Assembly: GCA_045632485.1 (NCBI GenBank)
Contig: JAZQWT010000161.1
Span: forward strand, 1-14,526
From: SIG575 sp045632485
Lineage (GTDB): Bacteria > Bacillota > Clostridia > Oscillospirales > Acutalibacteraceae
Direction of reading: 5' to 3'
Length of the DNA: 14,526 bases
The position numbers were made by a program, and so were the translations under genes. Positions within the stretch are counted from its first letter, which is position 1, and every line of letters starts with the position of its first letter. Positions 6,658 through 13,856 of this stretch are shown piece by piece. The notes beneath the pieces were generated by a model that did not search any database, had not been told where the DNA came from, and worked only from the letters and a program-made list of their open reading frames with translations.

Positions 6658-7842
6658 TCAATACTTACTCAATATATTGCCGAGAATTTCAATGCCTTTG
6701 ACGATCTTTTCATCAGACGGGGTAGAGAAATTCATTCTGAAGCACTGTGTTTTATCTTCTGCACTCATCATAAATGCTGTGCCGGGAACGACTGCAACTT
6801 TGTTTTTGACTGCCTCTGCACAGAAAGAAAGCATATCGATATTGTCGTTCAGCTTGCACCATACGAATAAGCCGCCTTCGGGACGTACATATGTAACCTT
6901 GTCACCGAAATGCTTATCGATATTATCGCACATAAGTTCAAGCTTTGATTTGTATATTCCGCAGATTTTTTCAATATGCTTTTCAAAATCGTAGTTTTTC
7001 ATCCACTTGTAAACGATAAGCTGTGTGAGCATAGGTGTATGTACGTCTGTAGCCTGTTTGCCTACTGTCATTTTTGCAATAAGCTGTTCGTTTGCAATAA
7101 CGTATCCTACACGGATACCGGGAGAAAGGATTTTTGAGAATGAACCGCCGTAAATTACGATGCCATCCTCGTCAAAGCTTTTGATTGAGGGGAGGTGTTC
7201 ACCGCTTACACGTAAATCTCCGTAGGGGTTATCTTCAAGAATAAGCACGTTGTATTTTTTTGCAAGCTCATAAACTTTCTTTCTCTTTTCAAGTGACATT
7301 GTAACACCTGAAGGATTCTGGAAGTTGGGGATTGTATAGATGAATCTTACATTTTTTTCTGTTTTGAGAGCTTCTTCAAGCTTTTCAAGGTTCATACCGT
7401 CATCTTCAACTTCAACACCGCAGAGCTTTGCATTGTATGAGCGGAAGCAGTTGAGAGAGCCTATGAATGAGGGTGCTTCGCAGATAACTGTATCACCTTC
7501 GTTGAGAAGAATTTTTGATGCAAGGTCCATAATCTGCTGTGCACCTGAAGTGATAATAATGCTGTCAGACTCTTTGCCGATATTGTATTTTTCTTTCATA
7601 TATGAGGAAATTAATTCTCTCAAAGGATTGTAGCCTTCAGTAACACCGTACTGCAGTGCGAGAATAGGGTCTTCCTCTAAAATTTCTGCAGTAATTTTTT
7701 TTACCTCTTCAACTGGGAATGCCTCTGCAGAGGGGTTACCTGCAGCAAGAGGGATAACTCCCGGGTCAGATGTTGCTTTAAGTATTTCCCTGATAGCGGA
7801 TGGTTTGAGAGAAGATATTTTATCCGAAAAAATATAGTCCAT
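6658..7842 (-). CDS. PLP-dependent class I/II aminotransferase (2-aminoadipate transaminase/LysN-like)
   Basis: A cytoplasmic fold-type I aminotransferase of 394 aa. The PLP-binding lysine is K237 in YGGSFSKILSPGIRVGY. D204 (ILEDNPYGDLR) and N176 (PNFQNPSG) match the residues that contact the cofactor ring and phenol oxygen. R243 lies in the segment downstream of the lysine. The sequence resembles the LysN/AroH-like enzymes and the catalytic half of MocR regulators, but there is no N-terminal winged-helix domain. These enzymes are broad (2-aminoadipate, aromatic, branched-chain), so the substrate is open. The neighbouring trpS hints at aromatic amino acids but does not prove it. The start is ATG 7842, with AAAGGAG 8 bases upstream. 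The reading frame stays open to 8043, but that stretch crosses the promoter and palindrome and is not coding. Confidence 0.9.
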   Translation of the reverse strand: MDYIFSDKISSLKPSAIREILKATSDPGVIPLAAGNPSAEAFPVEEVKKITAEILEEDPILALQYGVTEGYNPLRELISSYMKEKYNIGKESDSIIITSGAQQIMDLASKILLNEGDTVICEAPSFIGSLNCFRSYNAKLCGVEVEDDGMNLEKLEEALKTEKNVRFIYTIPNFQNPSGVTMSLEKRKKVYELAKKYNVLILEDNPYGDLRVSGEHLPSIKSFDEDGIVIYGGSFSKILSPGIRVGYVIANEQLIAKMTVGKQATDVHTPMLTQLIVYKWMKNYDFEKHIEKICGIYKSKLELMCDNIDKHFGDKVTYVRPEGGLFVWCKLNDNIDMLSFCAEAVKNKVAVVPGTAFMMSAEDKTQCFRMNFSTPSDEKIVKGIEILGNILSKY

Positions 7843-7878
7843 AAAATTTGCTCCTTTGTGGGCGTACAAACACCCAGC

Positions 7879-7896
7879 ATAATAATGCATTATTAT
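7879..7896. repeat. 18-bp perfect palindrome over the aminotransferase promoter
   Basis: ATAATAATGCATTATTAT reads identically on both strands. It covers five of the six -10 bases (7892-7897, minus strand) and the expected transcription start. Such placement is typical of a repressor operator. As RNA it would be an unstable AU hairpin without a U-run, so it is not a terminator. Confidence 0.7.
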
Positions 7897-7920
7897 ACCA
7901 TATAGTAGAAAATAAAGCAA
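7892..7920 (-). promoter_or_regulatory. Promoter of the aminotransferase-trpS operon
   Basis: On the minus strand a perfect TATAAT (7892-7897) carries an extended TGG directly upstream (TGGTATAAT). TTGCTT (7915-7920) stands 17 bases further up as a partial -35 box. The predicted leader is about 45 bases, too short for a T-box or a trp attenuator. Confidence 0.75.
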
Positions 7921-7980
7921 GTTTATTTCATTATATACATATATTAAGCGATTTTTTACGAAATCTTTTATAATTAGATG

Positions 7981-8009
7981 ATGACAAACGTGAATTTTTG
8001 TGATACAAT
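7981..8009 (+). promoter_or_regulatory. Promoter of the 8043-13720 gene run
   Basis: ATGACA (7981-7986, five of six -35 matches) is followed after exactly 17 bases by TACAAT (8004-8009), with an extended TGA before it. Transcription should start near 8016, followed by GGGAG about 8 bases before ATG 8043. It diverges from the aminotransferase promoter. Confidence 0.8.
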
Positions 8010-8042
8010 ATAATGTAATTTTTATAATAGGGAGATTTTGCA

Positions 8043-8930
8043 ATGAATATTCAGGAAGCTTTCAGATTGATTGACAAAGGTCTTAAAGAAAATCTTACAT
8101 TAAAAGGCTTTGGGGCAGTTTATCCCGATGGCGTAAAAAAAGACGAACTTCCCCTTTGTGCGGAAGGTGAAAAACAATACATTGACTATGTTTCAGAAAA
8201 AGGTAACGTAAGAATTCTTTTTTCTGATGGTAAATTCTGTTTCCAGATTGGTGAAGAAAAGAACGGAAAAGCGGAATATAAAAGCATTTCAGCATCACTT
8301 TTTGACGAAGAATCTGACGAAAGAGATGTAAAATATATCGTCAACGAATTCAACGATTGTATTGATTCGAGATTCAAAGTGGCAGATGTTGCAAAGCAAT
8401 CAGCAAAAGGTGTTAAACTTCCGCCTCCTGTTTCAAAGGCGGCAGCAAAAAACGGCAACAGCTTCTATGACCCTGCTACTCTTGCAAACAGATATACGAT
8501 AATTTATCCGGAATTGCGTGATGAATACAAGAAAAACATCGAAAAATACGGTGAATTCCTCGCAGATGAATTTTTCCAGGAATTCGGCTCATATGCCGTT
8601 AACACAATCAGACAGAACGATAAACAGCAGATGAAAAAACTTTTCAATATGCTCAACGAAATTTATCTTGACGGTACAAATGAAGTTCAGAGTATCATTG
8701 TTGTTACAATTCTCTCCCAGCTTGAGAATAATGATGAGTTACTTGCAAACTGCGTTGATTATATGGATCCCGAACTTGCAGCAATTACAATCAATGTTAA
8801 CAGATATCTTGCATCAGCTGCAGGTAAAAAAGCAGTAAAGCTTCTCAAAAATCCTCCTGCATACAAGCCGCCGAAAGAAAAGAAACCCGGCATGATGCAG
8901 GCAATGCTTCAGCAGCAACAGCAGAAATAA
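8043..8930 (+). CDS. Conserved-looking protein of unknown function, two-part, Gln-rich tail
   Basis: A soluble cytoplasmic protein of 295 aa with no signal peptide or membrane helix. It appears to have two parts. Residues 1-120 are mixed alpha/beta, containing YIDYVSEKGNVRILFSDGKF. A Lys/Ala/Pro linker (about 120-137, with PPPVSKAAAK) leads to a helical part (about 140-270) including FLADEFFQEFGSYAVNTIR and EVQSIIVVTILSQLE. The tail is basic and proline-rich (YKPPKEKKPG) and ends in a run of five Gln before the last Lys. I do not recognise the family. It is the first gene after a strong promoter and lies 25 bases before ddl, so it is probably co-transcribed with ddl, argS and pth. That suggests a general cellular role, but no function can be assigned. 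Confidence 0.8.
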   Translation: MNIQEAFRLIDKGLKENLTLKGFGAVYPDGVKKDELPLCAEGEKQYIDYVSEKGNVRILFSDGKFCFQIGEEKNGKAEYKSISASLFDEESDERDVKYIVNEFNDCIDSRFKVADVAKQSAKGVKLPPPVSKAAAKNGNSFYDPATLANRYTIIYPELRDEYKKNIEKYGEFLADEFFQEFGSYAVNTIRQNDKQQMKKLFNMLNEIYLDGTNEVQSIIVVTILSQLENNDELLANCVDYMDPELAAITINVNRYLASAAGKKAVKLLKNPPAYKPPKEKKPGMMQAMLQQQQQK

Positions 8931-8955
8931 GTTTTAACGGAAAGGTTATGTTACA

Positions 8956-10026
8956 ATGAAGAAAGTTCTTGTGATTTTCGGCGGTGTTTCAAGTGAACAT
9001 GACGTAAGCACCGTTTCAGCAAAATTTGTAATTGAAAATATTCCTGCAGATAAATACCAGGTTATGATGCTCGGTATCACAAAGCAGGGAGAATGGTTCA
9101 GATACACAGGCAAAACAGAAAATCTTCCTGAAGATAAATGGACAGAAGATAAAGAAAATCTCACAAAAGCAGTTATTTCTCCCGATGCTGCAACTCACGG
9201 ACTTCTTGTTTTTGAAGAAGACGGGGTTAAAACAGAATATATCGACGTTGTTTTTCCCGTGATGCATGGTAAAAATGGTGAAGACGGCACAATTCAGGGT
9301 CTTCTGCAGATGGCAGGCATTCCCTATGTAGGCTGTGACTGTGCTTCAAGTGCAGTTTGTATGGACAAAACTCTCACAAACACAGTTGCAGATAATGCAG
9401 GTATTCCTCAGGCAAAATGGATTGGTGTTACAAAGTACGAATATTCACTTGATGAAGATAAAATTCTTGATAAATCAGAAGAATATCTCGGATATCCCGT
9501 TTTCGTAAAACCTGCAAACGCCGGATCATCAGTGGGTGTTACAAAGGTGTCTTCAAGAGAAAACTTCAAGGAAGCAATGGCTACGGCTTTTAAAGAAGAC
9601 AGCAAGCTTGTTCTTGAAGAAGGGATTGTAGGCAAGGAAGTTGAGTGCGCTGTTATGGGTAATGATGAACCTGTAGCAGGTCAGGTAGGCGAACTTGTTC
9701 CCGCAAACGAATTCTACGATTTTGAAGCAAAATATATTTCAGATGCAAGTAAGCTCTTTATCCCTGCAAGACTTTCAGATGAAATGCTTGAAAAAGTAAA
9801 AAAAGCCGCTTGCAATGCATATAAGGCTCTCGGTTGCTCAGGCCTTGCACGAGTTGACTTTTTTGTAAGAGAATCTGACGGAAATATTATGCTCAACGAG
9901 CCTAACACATTGCCCGGTTTTACAAGCATCAGTATGTATCCTAAGCTTATGGCTGCAGCAGGAATTGACAGTGCATCTCTTCTTACAAAGCTTATTGAAT
10001 ATGCTGAAGAAAAATGGAGCAGATAA
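8956..10026 (+). CDS. ddl: D-alanine--D-alanine ligase
   Basis: An ATP-grasp enzyme that joins two D-Ala for the peptidoglycan stem peptide in the cytoplasm. Signatures in order are: GGVSSEHDVS (9-18) with E14 near the first D-Ala; VMHGKNGEDGTIQG (102-115); the ATP-grasp lysines in FVKPANAGSSVG (183-194); and the Mg-binding end ARVDFFV...NEPNTLPGFT (299-323). In the motif that sets second-substrate preference it reads YDFEAKY (254-260). Y260 matches Tyr216 of E. coli DdlB, the residue that favours D-Ala; D-lactate-using ligases have Phe there. The preceding aromatic, Tyr212 in E. coli, is Phe256 here. The length of 356 aa is normal. The ATG follows GGAAAGG by 10 bases. Its stop shares one base with the next start. 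Confidence 0.96.
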   Translation: MKKVLVIFGGVSSEHDVSTVSAKFVIENIPADKYQVMMLGITKQGEWFRYTGKTENLPEDKWTEDKENLTKAVISPDAATHGLLVFEEDGVKTEYIDVVFPVMHGKNGEDGTIQGLLQMAGIPYVGCDCASSAVCMDKTLTNTVADNAGIPQAKWIGVTKYEYSLDEDKILDKSEEYLGYPVFVKPANAGSSVGVTKVSSRENFKEAMATAFKEDSKLVLEEGIVGKEVECAVMGNDEPVAGQVGELVPANEFYDFEAKYISDASKLFIPARLSDEMLEKVKKAACNAYKALGCSGLARVDFFVRESDGNIMLNEPNTLPGFTSISMYPKLMAAAGIDSASLLTKLIEYAEEKWSR

Positions 10027-10442
10027 TGGAAAAAGAAGTTGTTATAAAAATTGTTGACCGCCACGAAATGGAAGGCGATACAGACGGACTTGAAACTACT
10101 GTTATCGGACGTTTTGAGGGCGAAAAAGATAATTATGTTCTTACTTATGCCGAAGACGGTGAACTCCAGGGATGCAGTGTACGCATTAAGGTTGAGAATG
10201 GCAGCTGTATTACAATGACACGTTCGGGTTTGTTTGAAACAGAACTGATTATTGAAAGAGGAGAGCGTCACAATTGCTCATATTCAACCCCTGCAGGAAA
10301 CCTTATGTTAGGTGTATTTGCACGCCGTGTTGAAAGTGATGTTGACGAAAACGGCGGTAAACTGGAATTTGATTACACACTTGATTTAGGCGCAGGTGTT
10401 GTTTCTGAAAACTATCTTGTTATTACGGTTACACCGGCTTGA
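10026..10442 (+). CDS. DUF1934 (YwiB-like) beta-barrel protein
   Basis: A small soluble protein of 138 aa with the length and beta-strand pattern of the DUF1934/YwiB family. Short alternating strands run through residues 3-135, and the C-terminal segment LEFDYTLDLGAGVVSENYLVITVTP is typical. The family is lipocalin/calycin-like with no established biochemical role. In Bacillus subtilis ywiB sits directly before argS, and the same order is seen here, which supports the assignment. The chosen ATG at 10026 overlaps the ddl stop as TAATG and has GGAG 6 bases upstream inside ddl, a sign of translational coupling. An alternative in-frame ATG at 10014 would add four residues. The stop lies 14 bases before argS, whose ribosome binding site overlaps it. 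Confidence 0.8.
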   Translation: MEKEVVIKIVDRHEMEGDTDGLETTVIGRFEGEKDNYVLTYAEDGELQGCSVRIKVENGSCITMTRSGLFETELIIERGERHNCSYSTPAGNLMLGVFARRVESDVDENGGKLEFDYTLDLGAGVVSENYLVITVTPA

Positions 10443-10456
10443 AAGGATGTTTATAA

Positions 10457-12202
10457 ATGTCAAAAATCGTAAATGAAACTCAGCAGCAGATAAGACAGGC
10501 TATTCTCGATGCAATGGGAAAAGCAATCAGTGAGGGGAAACTTCCTGCAGAGCCTATCTGCGATTTTAAAATTGAAGTGCCCAACGATACTGCAAACGGC
10601 GATTTTTCATCAAACGTTGCAATGATGTCAACTAAATCGTTCAGAATGAACCCCAGAAAAATCGGCGAAACAATTCTTGAATATATAAATCTTGACGGAA
10701 CATATCTTGCAAGATGTGAAATTGCAGGACCCGGTTTCCTTAACTTTTATTTAAGCCCATCTTACTATTCTGCAATCCTTAAAGATGTACGTGCTTGCGG
10801 AAAAGATTACGGACGTTCAGATTATGGTCAGGGCAAAAGAGTAAATGTTGAATTTGTTTCAGCAAACCCCACAGGACCTATGCATATGGGTAATGCTCGT
10901 GGCGGTGCTCTCGGTGACTGCCTTGCTGCAATTATGGATTACGCCGGTTATGAAGTAAGTCGTGAATTCTACATCAACGATGCAGGTAATCAGATTGAAA
11001 AATTCGGACTTTCTCTTGATATCAGATATCAGCAGCTTTTCAAAGGTGAAGACGCAGTTGAACTTCCCGAGGACAGTTACCATGGTGAAGACATCAAAGA
11101 ACGTGCAAAGGAATTTGCAGATGTTTATGGTGACAGCTACCTTGAAAAGAGTGAAGAAGAAAGAAGAAAAGCTCTTATTGACTATGCTCTTCCCAGAAAC
11201 ATTGACAACATGAAAGCTACACTTTCAAAGTACAGAATCGAATATGACAGATGGTTCAACGAATCAATTGTTCACAACAATGGTGAACTTAAAGACACAA
11301 TTGAACTTCTCAAGAAAAACGGTCTTACTTATGAAAAAGACGGTGCACTCTGGTATAAAAATATTGAAGTGCAGACAAAGATGCTTTTAGCACAGGGTAA
11401 AACTCAGGACGCAATCGACAAGCTTGAACTTAAAGATGATGTTCTTATCCGTGCAAACGGTAACCCCACTTACTTTGCAGCAGATATTGCATACCACCGC
11501 AATAAGCTTGAAGTAAGAAACTTCGATATCGCAATTGACATCTGGGGAGCAGACCACCACGGTCATGTTGCAAGAATGAAATCAGCTCTCGATGCTATCG
11601 GTGTAGACTCAACAAGACTTGATGTTATTCTTATGCAGCTTGTTCGTCTTACACGTAACGGCGAAGCAGTAAGAATGTCAAAGAGAACAGGTAAGGCAAT
11701 CACACTTGTTGACCTGCTCGAAGAAATTCCCGTTGATGCATCACGTTTCCTTTTCAATATGAGAGAAGCGGGCTCACAGATGGATTTTGATCTTGATTTA
11801 GCAGTTGAACAGAGTTCTAAAAACCCTGTTTACTATTGTCAGTATGCTCACGCAAGAATCTGCAGTATCATTAAAAAATTAAATGCTGACGGTATCCAAA
11901 TCCGCGATTGCTCCGACGAAGAGCTTCAGCTTCTTACTGATGAAACAGAAAAGGATATCATCCGTCATCTTGCTTCACTTACAGAAGAAATTGTTGATGC
12001 TGTGAAGAAATATGACCCTGCAAAGATCACTCGTTATACAATTGAACTTGCAACACTTTTCCATAAGTTCTACAATGCATGCCGCGTTGTTTGTGAAGAC
12101 GAATCACTGCTTCAGGCAAGAGCATATCTCTGTATCTGCGTGCGCGATACAATCAAGAATATTCTTAATCTTCTTAAAATCGAAGCACCTGAATCTATGT
12201 AA
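10457..12202 (+). CDS. argS: Arginine--tRNA ligase
   Basis: A cytoplasmic class I synthetase that charges tRNA-Arg. It begins with the Arg-specific N-terminal Add1 domain (about 1-120), with the marker NGDFSSNVAM (48-57). The HIGH motif follows as HMGN (143-146) in SANPTGPMHMGNARGG. The KMSK-like loop reads M407-S-K-R-T-G, which fits ArgRS enzymes that lack a canonical KMSKS lysine. The C-terminal anticodon-binding domain (about 460-581) ends in the usual YLCICVRDTIKNILNLL segment. The length of 581 aa is typical. AAAGGATG lies about 8 bases before the ATG and overlaps the stop of the DUF1934 gene. Confidence 0.97.
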   Translation: MSKIVNETQQQIRQAILDAMGKAISEGKLPAEPICDFKIEVPNDTANGDFSSNVAMMSTKSFRMNPRKIGETILEYINLDGTYLARCEIAGPGFLNFYLSPSYYSAILKDVRACGKDYGRSDYGQGKRVNVEFVSANPTGPMHMGNARGGALGDCLAAIMDYAGYEVSREFYINDAGNQIEKFGLSLDIRYQQLFKGEDAVELPEDSYHGEDIKERAKEFADVYGDSYLEKSEEERRKALIDYALPRNIDNMKATLSKYRIEYDRWFNESIVHNNGELKDTIELLKKNGLTYEKDGALWYKNIEVQTKMLLAQGKTQDAIDKLELKDDVLIRANGNPTYFAADIAYHRNKLEVRNFDIAIDIWGADHHGHVARMKSALDAIGVDSTRLDVILMQLVRLTRNGEAVRMSKRTGKAITLVDLLEEIPVDASRFLFNMREAGSQMDFDLDLAVEQSSKNPVYYCQYAHARICSIIKKLNADGIQIRDCSDEELQLLTDETEKDIIRHLASLTEEIVDAVKKYDPAKITRYTIELATLFHKFYNACRVVCEDESLLQARAYLCICVRDTIKNILNLLKIEAPESM

Positions 12203-12261
12203 TATTATAGAAAATTTTCCATAAAATATATCTGATTATAATTTTAAAGGGGTATATATTA

Positions 12262-12969
12262 ATGGAAAATTTTTCTGATATTCTTGAAACAAACGAAGAA
12301 AACCGTAAAAGAATTCTAGCAGAACTGATTGCATCAGGTGTTAAAATCCCATGCATCGATGGTGTTGTAATTTCCGAAGAAGCAGAGATTAAAGCAACTG
12401 CAGTTATACTTCCTAACACTCAGATTTACGGAAAAACAAAAGTTTTTGCAGGTGCGGTAGTCGGACCTTGTTCTGTTGTTGAAGATTGCACTGTGGGTGA
12501 AAATGTTAAAATAAATGCGTCACATTGCTATGAATCAGAATTTAAAGAAGGTGCTGAAATAGGCCCTTTTGTGAGAATAAGACCCGGCTCGGTTATCGGC
12601 AGAAATGCAAGAATCGGAAACTTTGTTGAAATAAAAAATTCGTATGTCGGTGATGATACAAAAATTTCCCATCTGTCATATGCAGGTGACAGCTTCATAG
12701 GAGAAAATGTAAATATCGGCTGCGGATGTGCTACCGTTAATTTTGACGGCAGAAATAAAAATAAAACAATTATAAAAGACGGAGCATTTATCGGCTGCGG
12801 AGTAAATCTCGTAGCACCCGTTAAAGTGGGGAAAGATGCTTTTGTCGCAGCAGGCTCAACCGTAACGGAGGATGTGCCGGAGAATGCACTTGCAATTGCA
12901 CGTTCACGGCAGGTTAACAAGGCGGACTGGGTCACAGAAAAAAAGCCTTATAAAAGGATGAAAAAATAA
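12262..12969 (+). CDS. Stand-alone GlmU-type acetyltransferase domain (left-handed beta-helix)
   Basis: A 235-aa protein matching only the C-terminal acetyltransferase half of GlmU. The N-terminal uridylyltransferase domain with its LAAGxGTRM loop is absent; residues 1-45 are a short helical lead-in resembling the GlmU linker. Residues 46-205 are hexapeptide repeats of a left-handed beta-helix. Active-site residues known from E. coli GlmU are kept: R105 (GPFVRIRPG), the catalytic base H137 (SHLSYAGD) and N160-F-D-G in the acceptor loop, where GlmU has NYDG. It ends like GlmU with ENALAIARSRQVNKADW (207-223). The expected reaction is acetyl-CoA-dependent N-acetylation of glucosamine-1-phosphate for UDP-GlcNAc synthesis, but another amino sugar is possible. 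A separate uridylyltransferase or a complete GlmU may exist elsewhere. AAAGGGG lies 9 bases before the ATG. Confidence 0.85.
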   Translation: MENFSDILETNEENRKRILAELIASGVKIPCIDGVVISEEAEIKATAVILPNTQIYGKTKVFAGAVVGPCSVVEDCTVGENVKINASHCYESEFKEGAEIGPFVRIRPGSVIGRNARIGNFVEIKNSYVGDDTKISHLSYAGDSFIGENVNIGCGCATVNFDGRNKNKTIIKDGAFIGCGVNLVAPVKVGKDAFVAAGSTVTEDVPENALAIARSRQVNKADWVTEKKPYKRMKK

Positions 12970-12972
12970 ACT

Positions 12973-13578
12973 ATGTTCGGATTGAAAAAGAAAAAAGAAT
13001 TTGCATCTTCCGGTGCCGAATTTCTGATTGTCGGTCTGGGAAATCCGGGAGATAAATATGAATTCACAAGACACAATGCAGGATTTATGTGTGTTGATTT
13101 TTTAGCTGATAAGCTTGATTTTAAAATCAATAAACTCAAATATAAATCTCTCCTTGCCGATGTGGATATAAAGGGTCACCGTTGCCTTATTATGAAGCCT
13201 CAGACTTTTATGAACAACAGTGGTGAGGCAGTAAGGGATGCAGCACAGTTTTATAAAATTCCCCCTGAAAATATTATTGTGATTTACGATGATATTTCTC
13301 TTGATGTTGGTAAAACACGTGTGAGAAGAAAAGGCTCTGACGGCGGACACAACGGAATCAAAAGTATAATTTATCATCTTAACAGCGATAACTTCCCCCG
13401 CATAAAAATAGGTGTAGGCAAAAAGCCTGCAGAGTGGGAAGATTTGGCAGATTGGGTTCTTTCCCGTTTCACAAACGATGAACTTAAAACCTTGCACGAT
13501 GTTGCCGAAAAAGTGTGTAAGAATTTACCTCTTATGCTCGACGGCAAAATCGATGAAGCAATGAACAGAATGAATTAA
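12973..13578 (+). CDS. pth: Peptidyl-tRNA hydrolase
   Basis: Pth releases peptides from prematurely dissociated peptidyl-tRNA and recycles the tRNA; it is essential in most bacteria. The signatures are complete: GLGNPG (21-26, N24), the catalytic H34 in TRHNAGF, KPQTFMNNSG (75-84, N81), IYDDISLDVGK (104-114, with the conserved Asp) and GSDGGHNGIKS (121-131, N127). The length of 201 aa is slightly long because of an N-terminal basic extension (FGLKKKKEFASSGAE) before the usual first strand. That extension is read because the ATG at 12973 is the only start near the upstream stop, just 3 bases away, with AAAAGGATG within the end of the upstream gene. It is probably translationally coupled to the GlmU-like gene, an adjacency that echoes glmU-prs-pth in other Firmicutes. 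Confidence 0.96.
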   Translation: MFGLKKKKEFASSGAEFLIVGLGNPGDKYEFTRHNAGFMCVDFLADKLDFKINKLKYKSLLADVDIKGHRCLIMKPQTFMNNSGEAVRDAAQFYKIPPENIIVIYDDISLDVGKTRVRRKGSDGGHNGIKSIIYHLNSDNFPRIKIGVGKKPAEWEDLADWVLSRFTNDELKTLHDVAEKVCKNLPLMLDGKIDEAMNRMN

Positions 13579-13591
13579 GGAGGTGAAAGGA

Positions 13592-13720
13592 ATGGAAGCT
13601 ATCTTTGCAGCATTGGAATCTCTTTTCGGAGGATTATTTGAACCCTCAACAAGCGGAATCTTTGAACAGATTCTTGGTTTTGTTATGGATTTTCTTAAAA
13701 CATTTGCACTTATCGGTTAA
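13592..13720 (+). CDS. Small amphipathic protein of 42 aa, unknown function
   Basis: A 42-codon ORF (ATG 13592 to TAA 13720) starts 13 bases after the pth stop. Its ribosome binding site is near-perfect: AAGGAGGTG overlaps the pth stop and sits 8 bases before the ATG. The peptide has hydrophobic residues spaced like amphipathic helices (EAIFAALESLFGGLF, then GIFEQILGFVMDFLKTFALIG), separated by a short EPSTS turn. It has four acidic residues and only one Lys, so it is mildly acidic and probably membrane-associating. There is no Cys, signal peptide or lipobox. The terminator follows 15 bases later, making it the last gene of the run. No family is recognised; a membrane-peripheral regulator or a small toxin-like peptide are both conceivable. 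Confidence 0.65.
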   Translation: MEAIFAALESLFGGLFEPSTSGIFEQILGFVMDFLKTFALIG

Positions 13721-13735
13721 TAATTTTACTTAAAT

Positions 13736-13771
13736 AAAAAATGCTCTGTGTTTTTGCACAGAGCATTTTTT
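13736..13771. terminator. Strong terminator of the pth run
   Basis: A perfect 15-bp inverted repeat (13736-13750 and 13757-13771, core ATGCTCTGTG/CACAGAGCAT) with a 6-base loop ends in six T on the + strand and begins with six A. It would act in both directions and separates the operon from the insertion sequence. Confidence 0.92.
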
Positions 13772-13793
13772 GCTTTGTTTGTAACAAAGGCAA

Positions 13794-13812
13794 CCCCCGG
13801 TTCTACCGGGGG
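13794..13812 (+). repeat. IS left-end hairpin
   Basis: CCCCCGG (13794-13800) and CCGGGGG (13806-13812) form a 7-bp GC-only stem with loop TTCTA. In IS200/IS605 elements TnpA recognises such subterminal hairpins on one strand and cleaves a few bases outside them. It could also stop outside transcription from entering the element. Confidence 0.75.
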
Positions 13813-13856
13813 AATAGAAAAGCTTTTAGCGAGGGGAAAAGTAGACAAGAAAAAAG

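Noticed and set aside
7843..7900. T-box riboswitch or trp attenuator in front of the aminotransferase-trpS operon.
   Set aside because: The predicted leader is only about 45 bases and has no T-box sequence, specifier stem or terminator/antiterminator pair.
7843..8043. Upstream extension of the aminotransferase reading frame by 67 codons.
   Set aside because: The stretch crosses a perfect extended -10 promoter and an 18-bp palindrome, has no ribosome binding site, and the family N terminus with AAAGGAG begins at 7842.
12214..12242. Internal promoter between argS and the GlmU-like gene (TATAAT at 12237-12242).
   Set aside because: No acceptable -35 is present, and transcription from it would start inside the AAAGGGG ribosome binding site. 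In such AT-rich DNA a chance TATAAT is likely.
12528..12935. Open frame of 135 codons on the minus strand inside the GlmU-like gene.
   Set aside because: It is antisense to a clear beta-helix protein and its sequence is low-complexity Pro/Ser/Thr, as expected for a shadow.
13773..13789. Inverted repeat CTTTGTT-TGT-AACAAAG just before the IS as a possible IS end or attachment site.
   Set aside because: IS200-type elements have no terminal inverted repeats, and the GC hairpin at 13794 is the better left-end candidate. It is probably flanking DNA and may be chance.
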